Shown here one piece after another: positions 17,542 through 26,400 of a stretch of DNA of 64,000 nucleotides. The stretch is from Bradyrhizobium sp. CB82. GTDB lineage: Bacteria; Pseudomonadota; Alphaproteobacteria; Rhizobiales; Xanthobacteraceae. Each line of letters begins with the position of its first letter. The first letter of the stretch is position 1. The stretch lies in the NCBI RefSeq assembly GCF_029714405.1, contig NZ_CP121650.1:4655001-4719000 (forward strand), written 5' to 3'. The notes under the pieces were generated by a model, which was not told the origin of the DNA, ran no database searches, and was given only the letters and a program-made list of their open reading frames with translations. Made by a program: the position numbers and the translations under genes.

Positions 17542-19545
17542 ATGGACCGCTCAAACCTTTACCGGCGCTTTCGCACGCTGCTGATCGCCAATCGCGGCGA
17601 GATTGCCTGCCGCGTCATCCGATCCGCGCGCGCCATGGGCCTGCATACTGTGGCCGTCTATTCCGAGGCCGACCGCGACGCGATGCACGTCGCGCTCGCC
17701 GACGAGGCCGTGCTGCTAGGGCCCGCGCGTGCACGGGACAGCTATCTCAATGTCGAGCGGTTGATCGAGGCGGCGCGGAAAACGGGTGCCGAGGCCGTGC
17801 ATCCCGGCTACGGCTTCCTGTCGGAAAACGCCGAGTTCGCGCAGGCGTGTCTGAATGCCGGCCTCGTCTTCGTCGGCCCAACCGCCGGGATGATGACGGC
17901 GATGGGCTCGAAATCAGGCTCGAAGGCGCTGATGGAGAAGGCTGGCGTGCCGCTGGTGCCGGGCTATCACGGCGAGGCGCAGGACGATACGACGCTTGCG
18001 AAGGCCGCCGACAAGATCGGTTTTCCCGTGCTGGTGAAGGCCTCTGCGGGCGGTGGTGGCCGCGGCATGCGCATCGTGCGCTCGGCCGCCGAACTCGGAT
18101 CTGCGATCGTCAGCGCCAAGCGGGAAGCAAAAGCGGCATTCGGCGACGACAAGATGCTGATCGAGAAATATGTCGACAATCCCCGCCATATCGAGGTGCA
18201 GGTGATCGGTGACAGCCACGGCAATCTGTTGTCGCTGTTCGAGCGTGAATGCACTCTCCAGCGGCGGCATCAGAAGGTGATCGAGGAGGCGCCGTCGCCG
18301 ACGCTCAATGCCGCGCAACGCGAGACCGTCTGCGCCGCCGCGCGCAAGGCGGCCGGCGCGGTCAGCTATGTCGGCGCCGGCACCATCGAGTTCGTCTCCG
18401 ACGGCAAGGACGTGTTCTTCATCGAGATGAACACACGTCTCCAGGTCGAGCATCCCGTCACCGAATTGATCACCGGGATCGATCTCGTCGAGTGGCAGTT
18501 GCGCGTCGCCTTCGGCGAAACGCTGCCGCTGAAGCAGGATGAGATCCGCCTCAATGGGCACGCCATCGAGGCGCGTGTCTATGCGGAGAATCCGACCAAG
18601 AGCTTCATGCCCTCGGTCGGCAGGATTTCGACCTGGCGTTTGCCTGAGGAGGCCGGTGGCCTGCGCATCGACGCCGGCTATCGTGAAGGCGATACCGTCT
18701 CGCCCTACTATGACGCAATGCTCGCCAAGATGATCGCGTGGGCGCCGACGCGGGATGCGGCGATCGAGCGGTTGAACCGCGGGCTTGAGAATTCCGACGT
18801 CCGCGGCATCGTCACCAACATCCCGTTCCTCTCGGCGCTGGTGACGCATCCGAAGGTGCGATCGAACGCGATCGATACCGGCTTCATCGAGCGGGAGCTG
18901 GCGGGGCTGACGGCGGCAGGCGCTGCGCCCGGCGAGCTCGAACTGTGTGCGGCCGTTGCAGCTATCGTCAATGAGGAGCACCGGGCCGCTCAGGACGATA
19001 CAATTTCACCCTGGCGGACCTTTGGCTGGCAGCCGGTCGGACGGCGTCAGCGCAGCTTCGCCTTCCGCGTCGGCCACGGGCCGGAGCAGACGATTTCGCT
19101 GAACTATGGCAGCGGTCCCTCGACGCTCGTCATCGGTGAGCGGGAGCTGGCTTTCGCGATGGCGCCGAAGGAGGGCGGATTCGATTTGACGCTCGACGGC
19201 GTCAAATCATCGGTCGCGGCCGTGATCGATGGTCACGAGCTCTATTTGCGCACGCGCAACGGGCGGTTCGAGCTACACTGGGTGGATCCGTTCGGCGGCG
19301 AGAGCGAGGAGCACGTCGGCGAGGACAAGATCGCCGCGCCTTTGCCGGGAACGGTGGTGGCGGTGCTCGCGGCGGAGGGGGCCAAGCTTGAAAAAGGCGC
19401 AGCAATCCTGACGCTCGAAGTCATGAAGATGGAGCAGACGCTGCGCGCGCCGTTTGCGGGCGTTCTGACGGCAATCAAGTGCAAGGTCGGCGACATCGTG
19501 CAGGAAGGCGCCGAGCTTGCCGAGGTCGAACCGATCGGCGAGTGA
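17542..19545 (+). CDS. mccA: methylcrotonyl-CoA carboxylase, biotin-containing (alpha) subunit
   Basis: A 667-residue protein combining biotin carboxylase and biotin carrier. The N-terminal LLIANRGEIACRVIRSARAM and the ATP-grasp loop KASAGGGGRGMRIV are followed by FIEMNTRLQVEHPVTE. A linker domain comes next, and the C-terminal biotinyl domain carries Lys629 in EVMKMEQ as the expected biotin site. The usual AMKM box is VMKM here, a mild substitution. ATP and bicarbonate carboxylate the biotin, which swings to the beta subunit. HMG-CoA lyase starts 6 bp downstream. Confidence 0.95.
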   Translation: MDRSNLYRRFRTLLIANRGEIACRVIRSARAMGLHTVAVYSEADRDAMHVALADEAVLLGPARARDSYLNVERLIEAARKTGAEAVHPGYGFLSENAEFAQACLNAGLVFVGPTAGMMTAMGSKSGSKALMEKAGVPLVPGYHGEAQDDTTLAKAADKIGFPVLVKASAGGGGRGMRIVRSAAELGSAIVSAKREAKAAFGDDKMLIEKYVDNPRHIEVQVIGDSHGNLLSLFERECTLQRRHQKVIEEAPSPTLNAAQRETVCAAARKAAGAVSYVGAGTIEFVSDGKDVFFIEMNTRLQVEHPVTELITGIDLVEWQLRVAFGETLPLKQDEIRLNGHAIEARVYAENPTKSFMPSVGRISTWRLPEEAGGLRIDAGYREGDTVSPYYDAMLAKMIAWAPTRDAAIERLNRGLENSDVRGIVTNIPFLSALVTHPKVRSNAIDTGFIERELAGLTAAGAAPGELELCAAVAAIVNEEHRAAQDDTISPWRTFGWQPVGRRQRSFAFRVGHGPEQTISLNYGSGPSTLVIGERELAFAMAPKEGGFDLTLDGVKSSVAAVIDGHELYLRTRNGRFELHWVDPFGGESEEHVGEDKIAAPLPGTVVAVLAAEGAKLEKGAAILTLEVMKMEQTLRAPFAGVLTAIKCKVGDIVQEGAELAEVEPIGE

Positions 19546-19551
19546 GATCAT

Positions 19552-20463
19552 ATGAGCGACGAGGTCCGCATCATCGAAATGGGGCCGCGCGACGGCCTCC
19601 AGAACGAGGAGACGCCGGTCAGCGTGGAGGCGCGCATCGCCTTCGTCGAGGCGCTGGTCGCGGCCGGTCTTCACACCGTCGAGGTCGGCGCCTTCGTCTC
19701 GCCCAAAGCGATCCCGCAGATGGCGGGCTCGGATACCGTGCTGCGCGGCGTGAGCCACCTCACGGATGCCGAATTCCACGTGTTGGTGCCGAACGAGAAG
19801 GGCTTTGACGCCGCGCGTGCAGCTGGCGCGAAGGTCGTCTCGGTGTTCGCGGCAGCTTCGGAAGGATTTTCACGGGCCAACATCAATTGCTCGATCGCGG
19901 AGTCCATCGAGCGGTTCAAGCCTGTCCTTGCCCGCGCGCAGGCCGACGGCGTGAAGGTGCGCGGCTATATCTCGTGCGTGCTGGGATGCCCCTTCGACGG
20001 CGAGATCAAGCCGAAAGCCGTCGCCGATCTCGCCAAGACGCTGTGGGATCTCGGCTGCTACGAGATTTCGCTCGGCGACACCATTGGCGTCGGCACGCCG
20101 ACCAAGGCGAAGGACATGTTGCGCTCGGTTGCCGCGAACGTCCCGGCCGCGCATCTCGCGATGCATTTCCACGACACCTATGGCCAGGCGCTCGCCAATC
20201 TCTATGCGGGGATGGAGGAGGGCATCCGCGTCATCGATTCCGCCGCCGGCGGGCTCGGCGGCTGTCCATATGCGCCGGGCGCGACCGGCAACGTCGCAAC
20301 GGAGGACGTCGTCTACATGCTGGAGGGCATGGGAATCAGGACGGGTATCGACATGGAGAAGCTGCTGCCGGTGACGAACGAGATCAGTGGCTTGCTCGGT
20401 CGTCCGCCGGTGAGTCGCGTGGCGACGGCATTGAATGCGAAGAAGCGGCGTGCGGCTTCGTAG
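19552..20463 (+). CDS. mvaB: hydroxymethylglutaryl-CoA lyase
   Basis: A 303-residue TIM-barrel lyase that cleaves 3-hydroxy-3-methylglutaryl-CoA to acetoacetate and acetyl-CoA, ending leucine degradation. The barrel opens EMGPRDGLQNE (substrate and metal contacts), followed by VEVGAFVSPKAIPQMAGSD. HFHDTYGQALAN holds the metal histidines. Cys238 in GGLGGCPYAPGATGN is the catalytic cysteine of the family. It is the last gene of the operon. A methylglutaconyl-CoA hydratase, needed between the carboxylase and this enzyme, is not present in the window. Confidence 0.95.
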   Translation: MSDEVRIIEMGPRDGLQNEETPVSVEARIAFVEALVAAGLHTVEVGAFVSPKAIPQMAGSDTVLRGVSHLTDAEFHVLVPNEKGFDAARAAGAKVVSVFAAASEGFSRANINCSIAESIERFKPVLARAQADGVKVRGYISCVLGCPFDGEIKPKAVADLAKTLWDLGCYEISLGDTIGVGTPTKAKDMLRSVAANVPAAHLAMHFHDTYGQALANLYAGMEEGIRVIDSAAGGLGGCPYAPGATGNVATEDVVYMLEGMGIRTGIDMEKLLPVTNEISGLLGRPPVSRVATALNAKKRRAAS

Positions 20464-20470
20464 CGAACTC

Positions 20471-20576
20471 GTAGGGTGGGCAAAGCGAAGCGTGCCCACC
20501 ACTTCTGTGAAACCATTTCTGTGTGTAGCTATCGAAAGATTGTGGGCACGGCGCTAGGCGCCTTTGCCCACTCTAC
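20471..20576. repeat. dispersed palindromic repeat
   Basis: Ends are near-perfect inverted repeats: GTAGGGTGGGCAAAG (20471-20485) and CTTTGCCCACTCTAC (20562-20576), one mismatch. A second nested pair is GCGTGCCCAC / GTGGGCACG. It lies in the convergent gap between the lyase and TRAP genes. This GTAGGGTGGGCAAAG type of interspersed element is, to my knowledge, frequent in bradyrhizobial genomes. It could also act as a bidirectional terminator. Confidence 0.75.
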
Positions 20577-20605
20577 GGCAGTGCCGTTAGCCCGCGGTAG
20601 AAGCT

Positions 20606-21964
20606 TCACCTGCTGCCGTCGGGGCCCATAACGAGATCCGGCAGCCAGGTCGAGATCTCCGGCACGAAGCAAAGCAGGAGCACGGCACCCATCATCAACA
20701 GCACGAAGGGCAGCGTCCCCCAGATCACCTCGCTCAAGGGGATGTCCGGGGCGACGTTGCGGATGACGAAGATGTTGAGACCGACCGGCGGGTGGATCAG
20801 CCCCATCTCCATCACGATGGTCATGACGACGCCGAACCAGATGATGTCGAAATTGGCGGCACGCAGCGGCGGCAGGATGATCGGCGCGGTCATCAGGATG
20901 ATCGAGACTGGCGGCAGGAAGAAACCGAGCACGACCACCATGGCGAGGATCGCGAACAGCAGGCCCCAGCGCGGCAAGTGCATCGCGACGATGGATTCGG
21001 CGGCCGATTGCGAGATGTGCAGATAGCTCATCACGTAGGAATAGAGCAGCGACATGCCGATGATCATCATCAGCATGGTCGATTCCCGGATCGTCGACTT
21101 CATGATCGGCCCGAGATCTGTCGGCCGCCAGACGCTGTAGATCATCGCGATCAGCGCCAGCGCGAGCAGGCCACCCAGTCCCGCGGTCTCCGATGGCGTG
21201 GCATAGCCGCCATAGAGCGCGATCATGACGCCCGTGAGCAGCAGCACGAACGGAATGACGCGCGGCAGCACGCTGAAACGTTCGGCCAATGTGAACTCGT
21301 CGCGGGTCAGGATCGCAGCCTCAGGGCCGCCGTTCTTGTAGGCGGCTTCAGCCGCCGCATATTCCTGGCGGAAGCGGATCACGGCATAGGCGCCGAACAG
21401 GCTGACGAGCAAAAGCCCGGGGCCGATGCCGGCGAGGAAGAGCCGCCCGAGCGATTTTTCCGCGGCGACGGCAAACAGGATCATGGTGATCGAGGGTGGC
21501 AACAGAATGCCGAGCGTGCCGCCGGCGGCGATGATCCCGGCGGCAAAGCCGCCGGAATAGCCGCGCTTGCGCATCTCGGGAATGCCGGCAGAGCCGATCG
21601 CCGAGCAGGTCGCGGGCGAGGAGCCTGCCATTGCGGCGAACAGCGCGCAGGCGAAGACGTTGGCGACGCCGAGGCCGCCGGGCACGCGGTGCAACCAGGC
21701 GTGCAGGGCCGAGTAGAGGTCCTGGCCGGCGCGCGACTTGCCGATCGCCGCACCCTTCAGGATGAAGAGCGGGATCGACAGCAGCGTGATCGAGGCCATT
21801 TCCTCGTAGACGTTCTGCGTCACGGTATCGAGCGAAGCGGCGGGCATGTAGATGCCCATGAACACGACCGCAACCGCGCCGAGCGCGAACGCGATCGGCA
21901 TGCCGGAAAACATCACAAACAGCGTCGCCAGCCCGTAGGACAGGCCAATACCGAACACGCTCAT
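20606..21964 (-). CDS. dctM: TRAP transporter large permease
   Basis: A 452-residue membrane protein of the DctM family with about twelve hydrophobic segments. Family features include FAAMAGSSPATCSAIGSAGIPEM and GGTLGILLPPSITMILFAV, and the repeated half FFLPPVSIILMTAPIILPP. It forms the sodium-driven pore of a tripartite transporter. Its ATG overlaps the stop of the small permease (ATGA), so the start is secure. The substrate is not readable from sequence. Confidence 0.93.
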   Translation of the reverse strand: MSVFGIGLSYGLATLFVMFSGMPIAFALGAVAVVFMGIYMPAASLDTVTQNVYEEMASITLLSIPLFILKGAAIGKSRAGQDLYSALHAWLHRVPGGLGVANVFACALFAAMAGSSPATCSAIGSAGIPEMRKRGYSGGFAAGIIAAGGTLGILLPPSITMILFAVAAEKSLGRLFLAGIGPGLLLVSLFGAYAVIRFRQEYAAAEAAYKNGGPEAAILTRDEFTLAERFSVLPRVIPFVLLLTGVMIALYGGYATPSETAGLGGLLALALIAMIYSVWRPTDLGPIMKSTIRESTMLMMIIGMSLLYSYVMSYLHISQSAAESIVAMHLPRWGLLFAILAMVVVLGFFLPPVSIILMTAPIILPPLRAANFDIIWFGVVMTIVMEMGLIHPPVGLNIFVIRNVAPDIPLSEVIWGTLPFVLLMMGAVLLLCFVPEISTWLPDLVMGPDGSR

Positions 21965-22515
21965 CGGCGCTTGGCTCCGGTGAAGGGAAGGGCGAGCTGC
22001 ACGATGATCTGCACGCAAAGCAGACTCATGCCGAGCGCCATCAGGCTGTAGGGAATGGCGAGCGGCGGCGACCACATCGAATTCGAGACCTGGCCGTCGA
22101 CATAGGCCTCATGCGTGAGTGTCCAGGACTTCCAGGTGAAGAAGGCGCAAAACAGCAGCGTCACGGCGTCGACCAGCCAGAGCCGGATTCTGTTCGCGAG
22201 CGGCGACAATAGCCCGACAAACGCCTCGATGCCGATATGCCCGCGGTTTTGCTGCACATAGGCCGCCGTCATGAAGGTGGCGCCGACCAGCAGGAACACG
22301 GCGGCCTCGTCCTGCCAGTAGTTGGCGGCCTTGAAGAGGGCGCGGCTCAGCACGCTGTAGCTCAGGATCGCACAGGCGGCGACCAGCGCGAGCGCAGCCA
22401 GCACGACGATGACGCTGTTGACGAAGGCGAGACCGCGATCGAGCGCCGCCGCAAGCCCGTGGCGTGCGGCGGCATCGACCGGTTCGTCACGATCCGGAAG
22501 CGGACCGTGCATCAT
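21961..22515 (-). CDS. dctQ: TRAP transporter small permease
   Basis: A 184-residue DctQ-family protein with four hydrophobic helices. NYWQDEAAVFLLVGATFMTAAYVQ and GHIGIEAFVGLL are the conserved blocks. It bridges the binding protein and the large permease. Both ends overlap neighbours by ATGA, giving a translationally coupled dctP-dctQ-dctM order. Confidence 0.9.
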   Translation of the reverse strand: MMHGPLPDRDEPVDAAARHGLAAALDRGLAFVNSVIVVLAALALVAACAILSYSVLSRALFKAANYWQDEAAVFLLVGATFMTAAYVQQNRGHIGIEAFVGLLSPLANRIRLWLVDAVTLLFCAFFTWKSWTLTHEAYVDGQVSNSMWSPPLAIPYSLMALGMSLLCVQIIVQLALPFTGAKRR

Positions 22516-23534
22516 GCCGAGACTTCGGAGGCGAGCTTGAGCAGGCTCGCCGCGGTCGTGGTCTTGGCGCCATAGTCCTTCCAGGCGGTATCGCGGGCGA
22601 TATCGCGCCACTTGCCGACGGTCGCCGCATCGAGCGCGCTGACCTTGGCACCGGCCTTCTCGTAGACCTTGGCGACCTCGATGTCGTCGTCCTGCGCGCC
22701 CTTGCGGCCGAAGGCTTCGAGCTCGGTGCCGACCGCAAGCAAGATGTCCTGATGGTTCTTCGGGAGCTTGTCGAAGATCGCTTTCGACATCATCAAGGGC
22801 TCGAGCATGAACCAGTAGGAGGCGCCGGCTCCCGAGGTGAGCGATTTGGCGACTTCTTCGAGGCGGAACGAGATCAGGCTGGTGGAGGAGGTGATGCCGG
22901 CATCGCACGCGCCGGTCTGCATTGCCGCGTAGATTTCGTTCGAGGGCACCGACAGCACCGAGGCGCCCGCGGTTTGCAGCACCATGTCCATCTCGCGCGA
23001 TCCGCCGCGCACCTTCATGCCCTTGGCATCTTCAGGTGCCACGATCGCCTTGGAGCGGCTGGCGACACCGCCGGCCTGCCAGACCCAGGTGAGCAGGATG
23101 ATGCCCTTGTCGGCGAGGAAGTCGGTCAGCGCCTTACCGACCGGCTCCTTCTTCCAGCGCATGCCCTGATCATAGGTCGTGACGAGGCCCGGCATCAGGC
23201 CGATGTTGGTCTCCGGCAGTTCTCCGCCGGCATAGGGCATCGGATAGAGCGAGATGTCGAGCGCACCCTTGCGCATGGCGGAGAACTGCGCGTTGGTCTT
23301 GATCAGTGAGGAGTTCGGATAGATCTCGGCGGCGATGTCGCCATTGCTGCGCTTTGCCACTTCGGCTGCGAACATGCGGCAGAGACGGTCGCGGAAGTCG
23401 CCCTTATCGATCGTGCCGCCCGGAAATTGGTGCGAGATCTTCAGCGTCGTCGCGGCCTGCGCGGTCCCGGTGCTGAAACGGAGAATGGCGGGCGCGGCAA
23501 CAGCTGTCGCGAGAAGGTGACGTCGCGTGAACAT
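22512..23534 (-). CDS. dctP: TRAP transporter periplasmic binding protein
   Basis: A 340-residue DctP-family solute receptor. The N-terminus MFTRRHLLATAVAAPAILRF has twin arginines and looks like a Tat or Sec signal, cut near AQA-A. The body has SHQFPGGTIDKGDFRDRLCRMFAAEV, the family VRGGSREMDMVLQTAGA segment and VPSNEIYAAMQTGACDA. A conserved Arg in the VRGG segment normally holds the carboxylate, so an organic acid is the likely ligand. A GGGG site precedes the start. A link to the neighbouring leucine pathway is inference from location. Confidence 0.92.
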   Translation of the reverse strand: MFTRRHLLATAVAAPAILRFSTGTAQAATTLKISHQFPGGTIDKGDFRDRLCRMFAAEVAKRSNGDIAAEIYPNSSLIKTNAQFSAMRKGALDISLYPMPYAGGELPETNIGLMPGLVTTYDQGMRWKKEPVGKALTDFLADKGIILLTWVWQAGGVASRSKAIVAPEDAKGMKVRGGSREMDMVLQTAGASVLSVPSNEIYAAMQTGACDAGITSSTSLISFRLEEVAKSLTSGAGASYWFMLEPLMMSKAIFDKLPKNHQDILLAVGTELEAFGRKGAQDDDIEVAKVYEKAGAKVSALDAATVGKWRDIARDTAWKDYGAKTTTAASLLKLASEVSA

Positions 23535-23867
23535 GGAATGATCCCCTTGAACGGTTCTTGATTGGGTCTTGAGGCCGGCGGCTGGGCCCGTCCTAGGCGG
23601 CCATCGGCCCGATATTCTCTCATCTGATAGTGCGAGACCGGATGCGGCGGCAAGTCGCGGACATTTGCTGCGCTGCACACGCGCGCTCCGGTTCCACCGC
23701 ACTAGCATGGCTCACGCAGGCAAAATTGTGTCGGCCAGGAAACGGAAGCAGGGCGAGGGTCGGAAAAAATTCGGATCGCCCGTGTAACAACGGGGTCGGC
23801 TGTCCCGTCGAGCAGGAGTAGCGGCATCCGTCGCTGGCAACCACCACCCTCGAAGGGAAGATGAACC
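23535..23867. other. 333-bp divergent intergenic region
   Basis: It lies between dctP (-) and the MXKDX gene (+) and should hold both promoters. I see no clear operator or repeat. The ribosome site GAAGGGAAG precedes the + gene. Confidence 0.4.
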
Positions 23868-24104
23868 ATGACCATTCGTACCCGCATCGCGCTCGGCGTC
23901 ACCGCGGCCGCTCTCTCGCTCAGCCTGGCCTTCGCGCCCGCCTACGCCATGGATGAGATGAAGAAGGACGGGATGAAGAAAGAGACGATGTCCAAGGACG
24001 GCATGAAGAAAGACACCATGTCCAAGGATGACGGGATGAAGAAGGATACGATGTCCAAGGATAACATGACGAAGGACGACGGCGGCATGATGAAGAAGAA
24101 GTGA
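23868..24104 (+). CDS. secreted pentapeptide MXKDX-repeat protein
   Basis: A 78-residue protein: signal peptide (1-27, ending APAYA), then about nine 5-residue units of the form M-K/S-K-D/E-G/T (MKKDG, MKKET, MSKDG and so on), ending MMKKK. This is the MXKDX repeat family of small exported proteins, whose function is unknown. The repeats are methionine- and lysine-rich, which could suit metal or polyanion binding. The repeat number may vary between strains through slippage. Confidence 0.88.
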   Translation: MTIRTRIALGVTAAALSLSLAFAPAYAMDEMKKDGMKKETMSKDGMKKDTMSKDDGMKKDTMSKDNMTKDDGGMMKKK

Positions 24105-24150
24105 TCACGCCGTCATCGTCATTGCGGCGCGCGCGATGGCGCGAGCCCCA

Positions 24151-24226
24151 ATGCGCAATTGCGCATCGTGGAATCGGATTCGATGCGACGGGACCGCGCC
24201 AGACGCGGGCCGGTCGCATCGAATCC
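24151..24226. repeat. palindrome plus 14-bp perfect inverted repeat
   Basis: ATGCGCAATTGCGCAT (24151-24166) is a perfect 16-bp palindrome. GGATTCGATGCGAC (24176-24189) pairs exactly with GTCGCATCGAATCC (24213-24226) across 23 bases. Both lie between convergent genes, where a bidirectional terminator is expected, but there are no T-runs. Confidence 0.6.
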
Positions 24227-24236
24227 GGTGTGACGG

Positions 24237-24590
24237 TTACCTCCGCTTGCCCTTGGCCTTGCGGGCGGCGTAGCGCGCATCGCGCTTGGCCTTCTGCTCG
24301 GCTTCGAGCTCGGCCTGTCTTGTGGCGGCCTCCTCGGCTTCGCGGGCAATTCGTGCGGCTTCCGCAGCCGCAGCCTCTTCCTCACGCCGCTTCTGCTCGG
24401 CCTTTTCTGCCTCGCGCGCCGACTTTGCCTCGGCGCGCTTGGCGGCAATCGCCTCGCGCTCGGCACGCCGCGCCGCGACCACGGGGTCGTCGTGCGCCGG
24501 CTGCGATTTGAATTTGTTCAAAAGATTTTTGCGGGCTTCCTGTGCCGCCTTTTGCCGGTCTGCGAAGCCGGGTTCCCTGAATCCACTCAT
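24237..24590 (-). CDS. DUF6481-type coiled-coil protein
   Basis: A 117-residue protein opening MSGFREPGFADRQKAAQEARKNLLNKFK. It then forms a single long Ala/Glu/Arg helix, a probable coiled coil, with a basic C-terminus (KAKGKRR). The opening is the conserved part of DUF6481, common in Alphaproteobacteria. The function is unknown and no domain with activity is visible. It converges on the MXKDX gene. Confidence 0.75.
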   Translation of the reverse strand: MSGFREPGFADRQKAAQEARKNLLNKFKSQPAHDDPVVAARRAEREAIAAKRAEAKSAREAEKAEQKRREEEAAAAEAARIAREAEEAATRQAELEAEQKAKRDARYAARKAKGKRR

Positions 24591-24857
24591 CGAACGAGCC
24601 TTGTCTTCCTCGCTTTCAATCCTACATCAGCGCCTTGGGTGCGGCGGCCGCGAACAAACGCGTGCCGCGCGACGAACAAGCGTGTACATCTATGCGCGTC
24701 GCGAAGCCACCCATAATCGCAGCCTATCAGGTCGCGAAAAATCGCTGGAATCGCCGATCTTTCGTAGTCCGGAAAAACTGCCGAATTGTGATCCCCCTCA
24801 CAAGGGAGCACCGGGGCGGCGCCTAGTGTCCGCACCGAGACGAACGGAGCTACGGCG

Positions 24858-25085
24858 ATGAGTATTTTCCAGCTGTCTTTACGAACGCTCGCGATCACAT
24901 TTGCGACAGTGGCACTCGCCGGCATCGCCGTTTTCCTGGCCCAGCCCAGATCGGTCGAAAGCGGCGTGCTCGGCGCCGAATGGGAGTGCAGCCGGACGGC
25001 GTTTGTGCTCACGACCTGCGCGCCGCGTGTGCAGCAGGCCGCCTCAGCATCGAACAAGGTGGCGCTTCGCGCACCCAAGCCCTGA
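24858..25085 (+). CDS. small exported or membrane protein, 75 aa
   Basis: A hydrophobic helix (LAITFATVALAGIAVFLA) is followed by a mature part with two cysteines (WECSRTAFVLTTCAPRVQ). The ATG follows ACGGAGCTACGGCG. The next small gene begins 60 bp later in the same direction. No family is recognised. Confidence 0.55.
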   Translation: MSIFQLSLRTLAITFATVALAGIAVFLAQPRSVESGVLGAEWECSRTAFVLTTCAPRVQQAASASNKVALRAPKP

Positions 25086-25147
25086 GCAGGGTGTGACGTG
25101 GCGCCGCAGAGATGGTAAGGGGCAGCAATTCACGGCTTGACCTTGCC

Positions 25148-25357
25148 ATGCCCGATATCCAGCCCAATCCGCCATCAAAGCGGCAACCAAGGCCGCCCGG
25201 CGATAATCGCCGCGGCGCCATCGCCGGACTGATCATTGCCGTCGTCATCCTCGGCGTCGGCCTTTGGTTGGCGCGCGATCTTACCGCCGCCAGCAAGATG
25301 CAGGATTGCCTGATGTCGGGGCGCACCAATTGCAACGTGATCGAGCCGGCGCGCTAA
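25148..25357 (+). CDS. small membrane protein with C-terminal cysteines, 69 aa
   Basis: A proline/arginine-rich cytoplasmic start (MPDIQPNPPSKRQPRPPG), one membrane helix (AIAGLIIAVVILGVGLWLA) and a short outside tail with two cysteines (MQDCLMSGRTNCNVI). An in-frame ATG 12 codons upstream is possible. The pattern is common in bradyrhizobia; the role is unknown. Confidence 0.65.
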   Translation: MPDIQPNPPSKRQPRPPGDNRRGAIAGLIIAVVILGVGLWLARDLTAASKMQDCLMSGRTNCNVIEPAR

Positions 25358-25528
25358 CGCGGCGGACGAAAAATTGCCGTGATCTTAATCATTTGTAACG
25401 AGACATCGCTGATCAGCGGGATCAGCCTTGTCCGCCGGCATCACCCGGAGCCCGACATGATTGGGTCTCCGGACCACGGCGACGACAGATGGGCGACGAC
25501 AGATGAGAGAGTTAAGGGGTAGGCATCA

Positions 25529-26266
25529 ATGCGTGCATCCAGCCGGATGAAGATTATCATTCCCTTGGTTTCGGCCGTGTCGCTGCTCGCGCTTTCGGCG
25601 CAGGCGCAGGACTCGAGGGTCGGCCAGCCGCCGGCACCCGGTGCGGGCGCGCCGCCACACGCCAATGCTCCCCAGCCGACGCGCAAGGGACCACCGCCGC
25701 AGCAGGCCACGCGAGTCGCGCCGCCGCAGGGTGCGCACCAGGGGCCGGTGGGCGGACCAGCGCCAGGACGCTACGCGACCCGCGGGCCGGTGCCGCAGCG
25801 TGACTGGGGCGGACACGCCTATCGCGGCAATCTCGCCTGGGAAGGCGGACGCTGGCGGCATGAGAACCACAATGGCCGCTATGGCTGGTGGTGGGACGTT
25901 GGCGGCGTCTGGTACTACTATCCGGAGCGCATGGACGGACCGCCCGCCTATATCTCCGAAGAGTACATCGATGATGTACCGGTGGCCTATGCGCCGCCGC
26001 CGGCTTATGCACCGCCTCCGCCGCCAGCTCCGGCAGACCCGGGCGCGAGTGCGCTCGGCGGGGCCATCGTCGGTGGTGTGCTCGGTGGGCTGATCTCCGG
26101 CAACGCGACCGGAGCTGCCGCCGGCGCCGTGCTTGGCGGGGCGACCGGTGCGATCGCCGGCGCAACGGCTGCATCGCAGCCGGGTTATTATTGGTCCCAG
26201 GGCAATTGCTACTACCGCTATCCGAGCGGCCAATACGTGCTTGCCGATCAACGCGCGTGCTACTGA
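25529..26266 (+). CDS. secreted proline-rich protein with glycine zipper
   Basis: A 245-residue protein. The signal peptide (MRASSRMKIIIPLVSAVSLL...AQA, about 1-27) leads to a Pro/Gln/Gly-rich region. A WEGGRWRHENHNGRYGWWWDVGGVWYYYPE block typical of exported YXWxxGxWxxY proteins follows. A classic glycine-zipper helix comes next (GGAIVGGVLGGLISGNATGAAAGAVLGGATGAIAGA), then NCYYRYPSGQYV with a paired cysteine near the end. The zipper suggests association with the outer membrane. A strong terminator follows. Confidence 0.8.
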   Translation: MRASSRMKIIIPLVSAVSLLALSAQAQDSRVGQPPAPGAGAPPHANAPQPTRKGPPPQQATRVAPPQGAHQGPVGGPAPGRYATRGPVPQRDWGGHAYRGNLAWEGGRWRHENHNGRYGWWWDVGGVWYYYPERMDGPPAYISEEYIDDVPVAYAPPPAYAPPPPPAPADPGASALGGAIVGGVLGGLISGNATGAAAGAVLGGATGAIAGATAASQPGYYWSQGNCYYRYPSGQYVLADQRACY

Positions 26267-26292
26267 TCAACCGATCGATCCACGATCTGACC

Positions 26293-26318
26293 GAGGCGGG
26301 CTCAGGCCCGCCTCTTTC
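26293..26318 (+). terminator. Rho-independent terminator
   Basis: GAGGCGGGC-TCAG-GCCCGCCTC followed by TTTC, 27 bp past the glycine-zipper gene stop. Confidence 0.88.
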
Positions 26319-26400
26319 ATTTGACGCGCTGTATCGCGGCGCGATCGCGCGGCGGATTTGCCGATAAGCGTTGTTAACTGGCCTCGGCTATCAAGCGCCG

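Noticed and set aside
17914..18981. Open minus frame of 355 codons opposite mccA
   Set aside because: Shadow of mccA with no domain.
20792..22051. Open + strand frame of 419 codons opposite dctM
   Set aside because: His/Arg/Asp-rich translation without any fold; dctM on the other strand is a clear family member.
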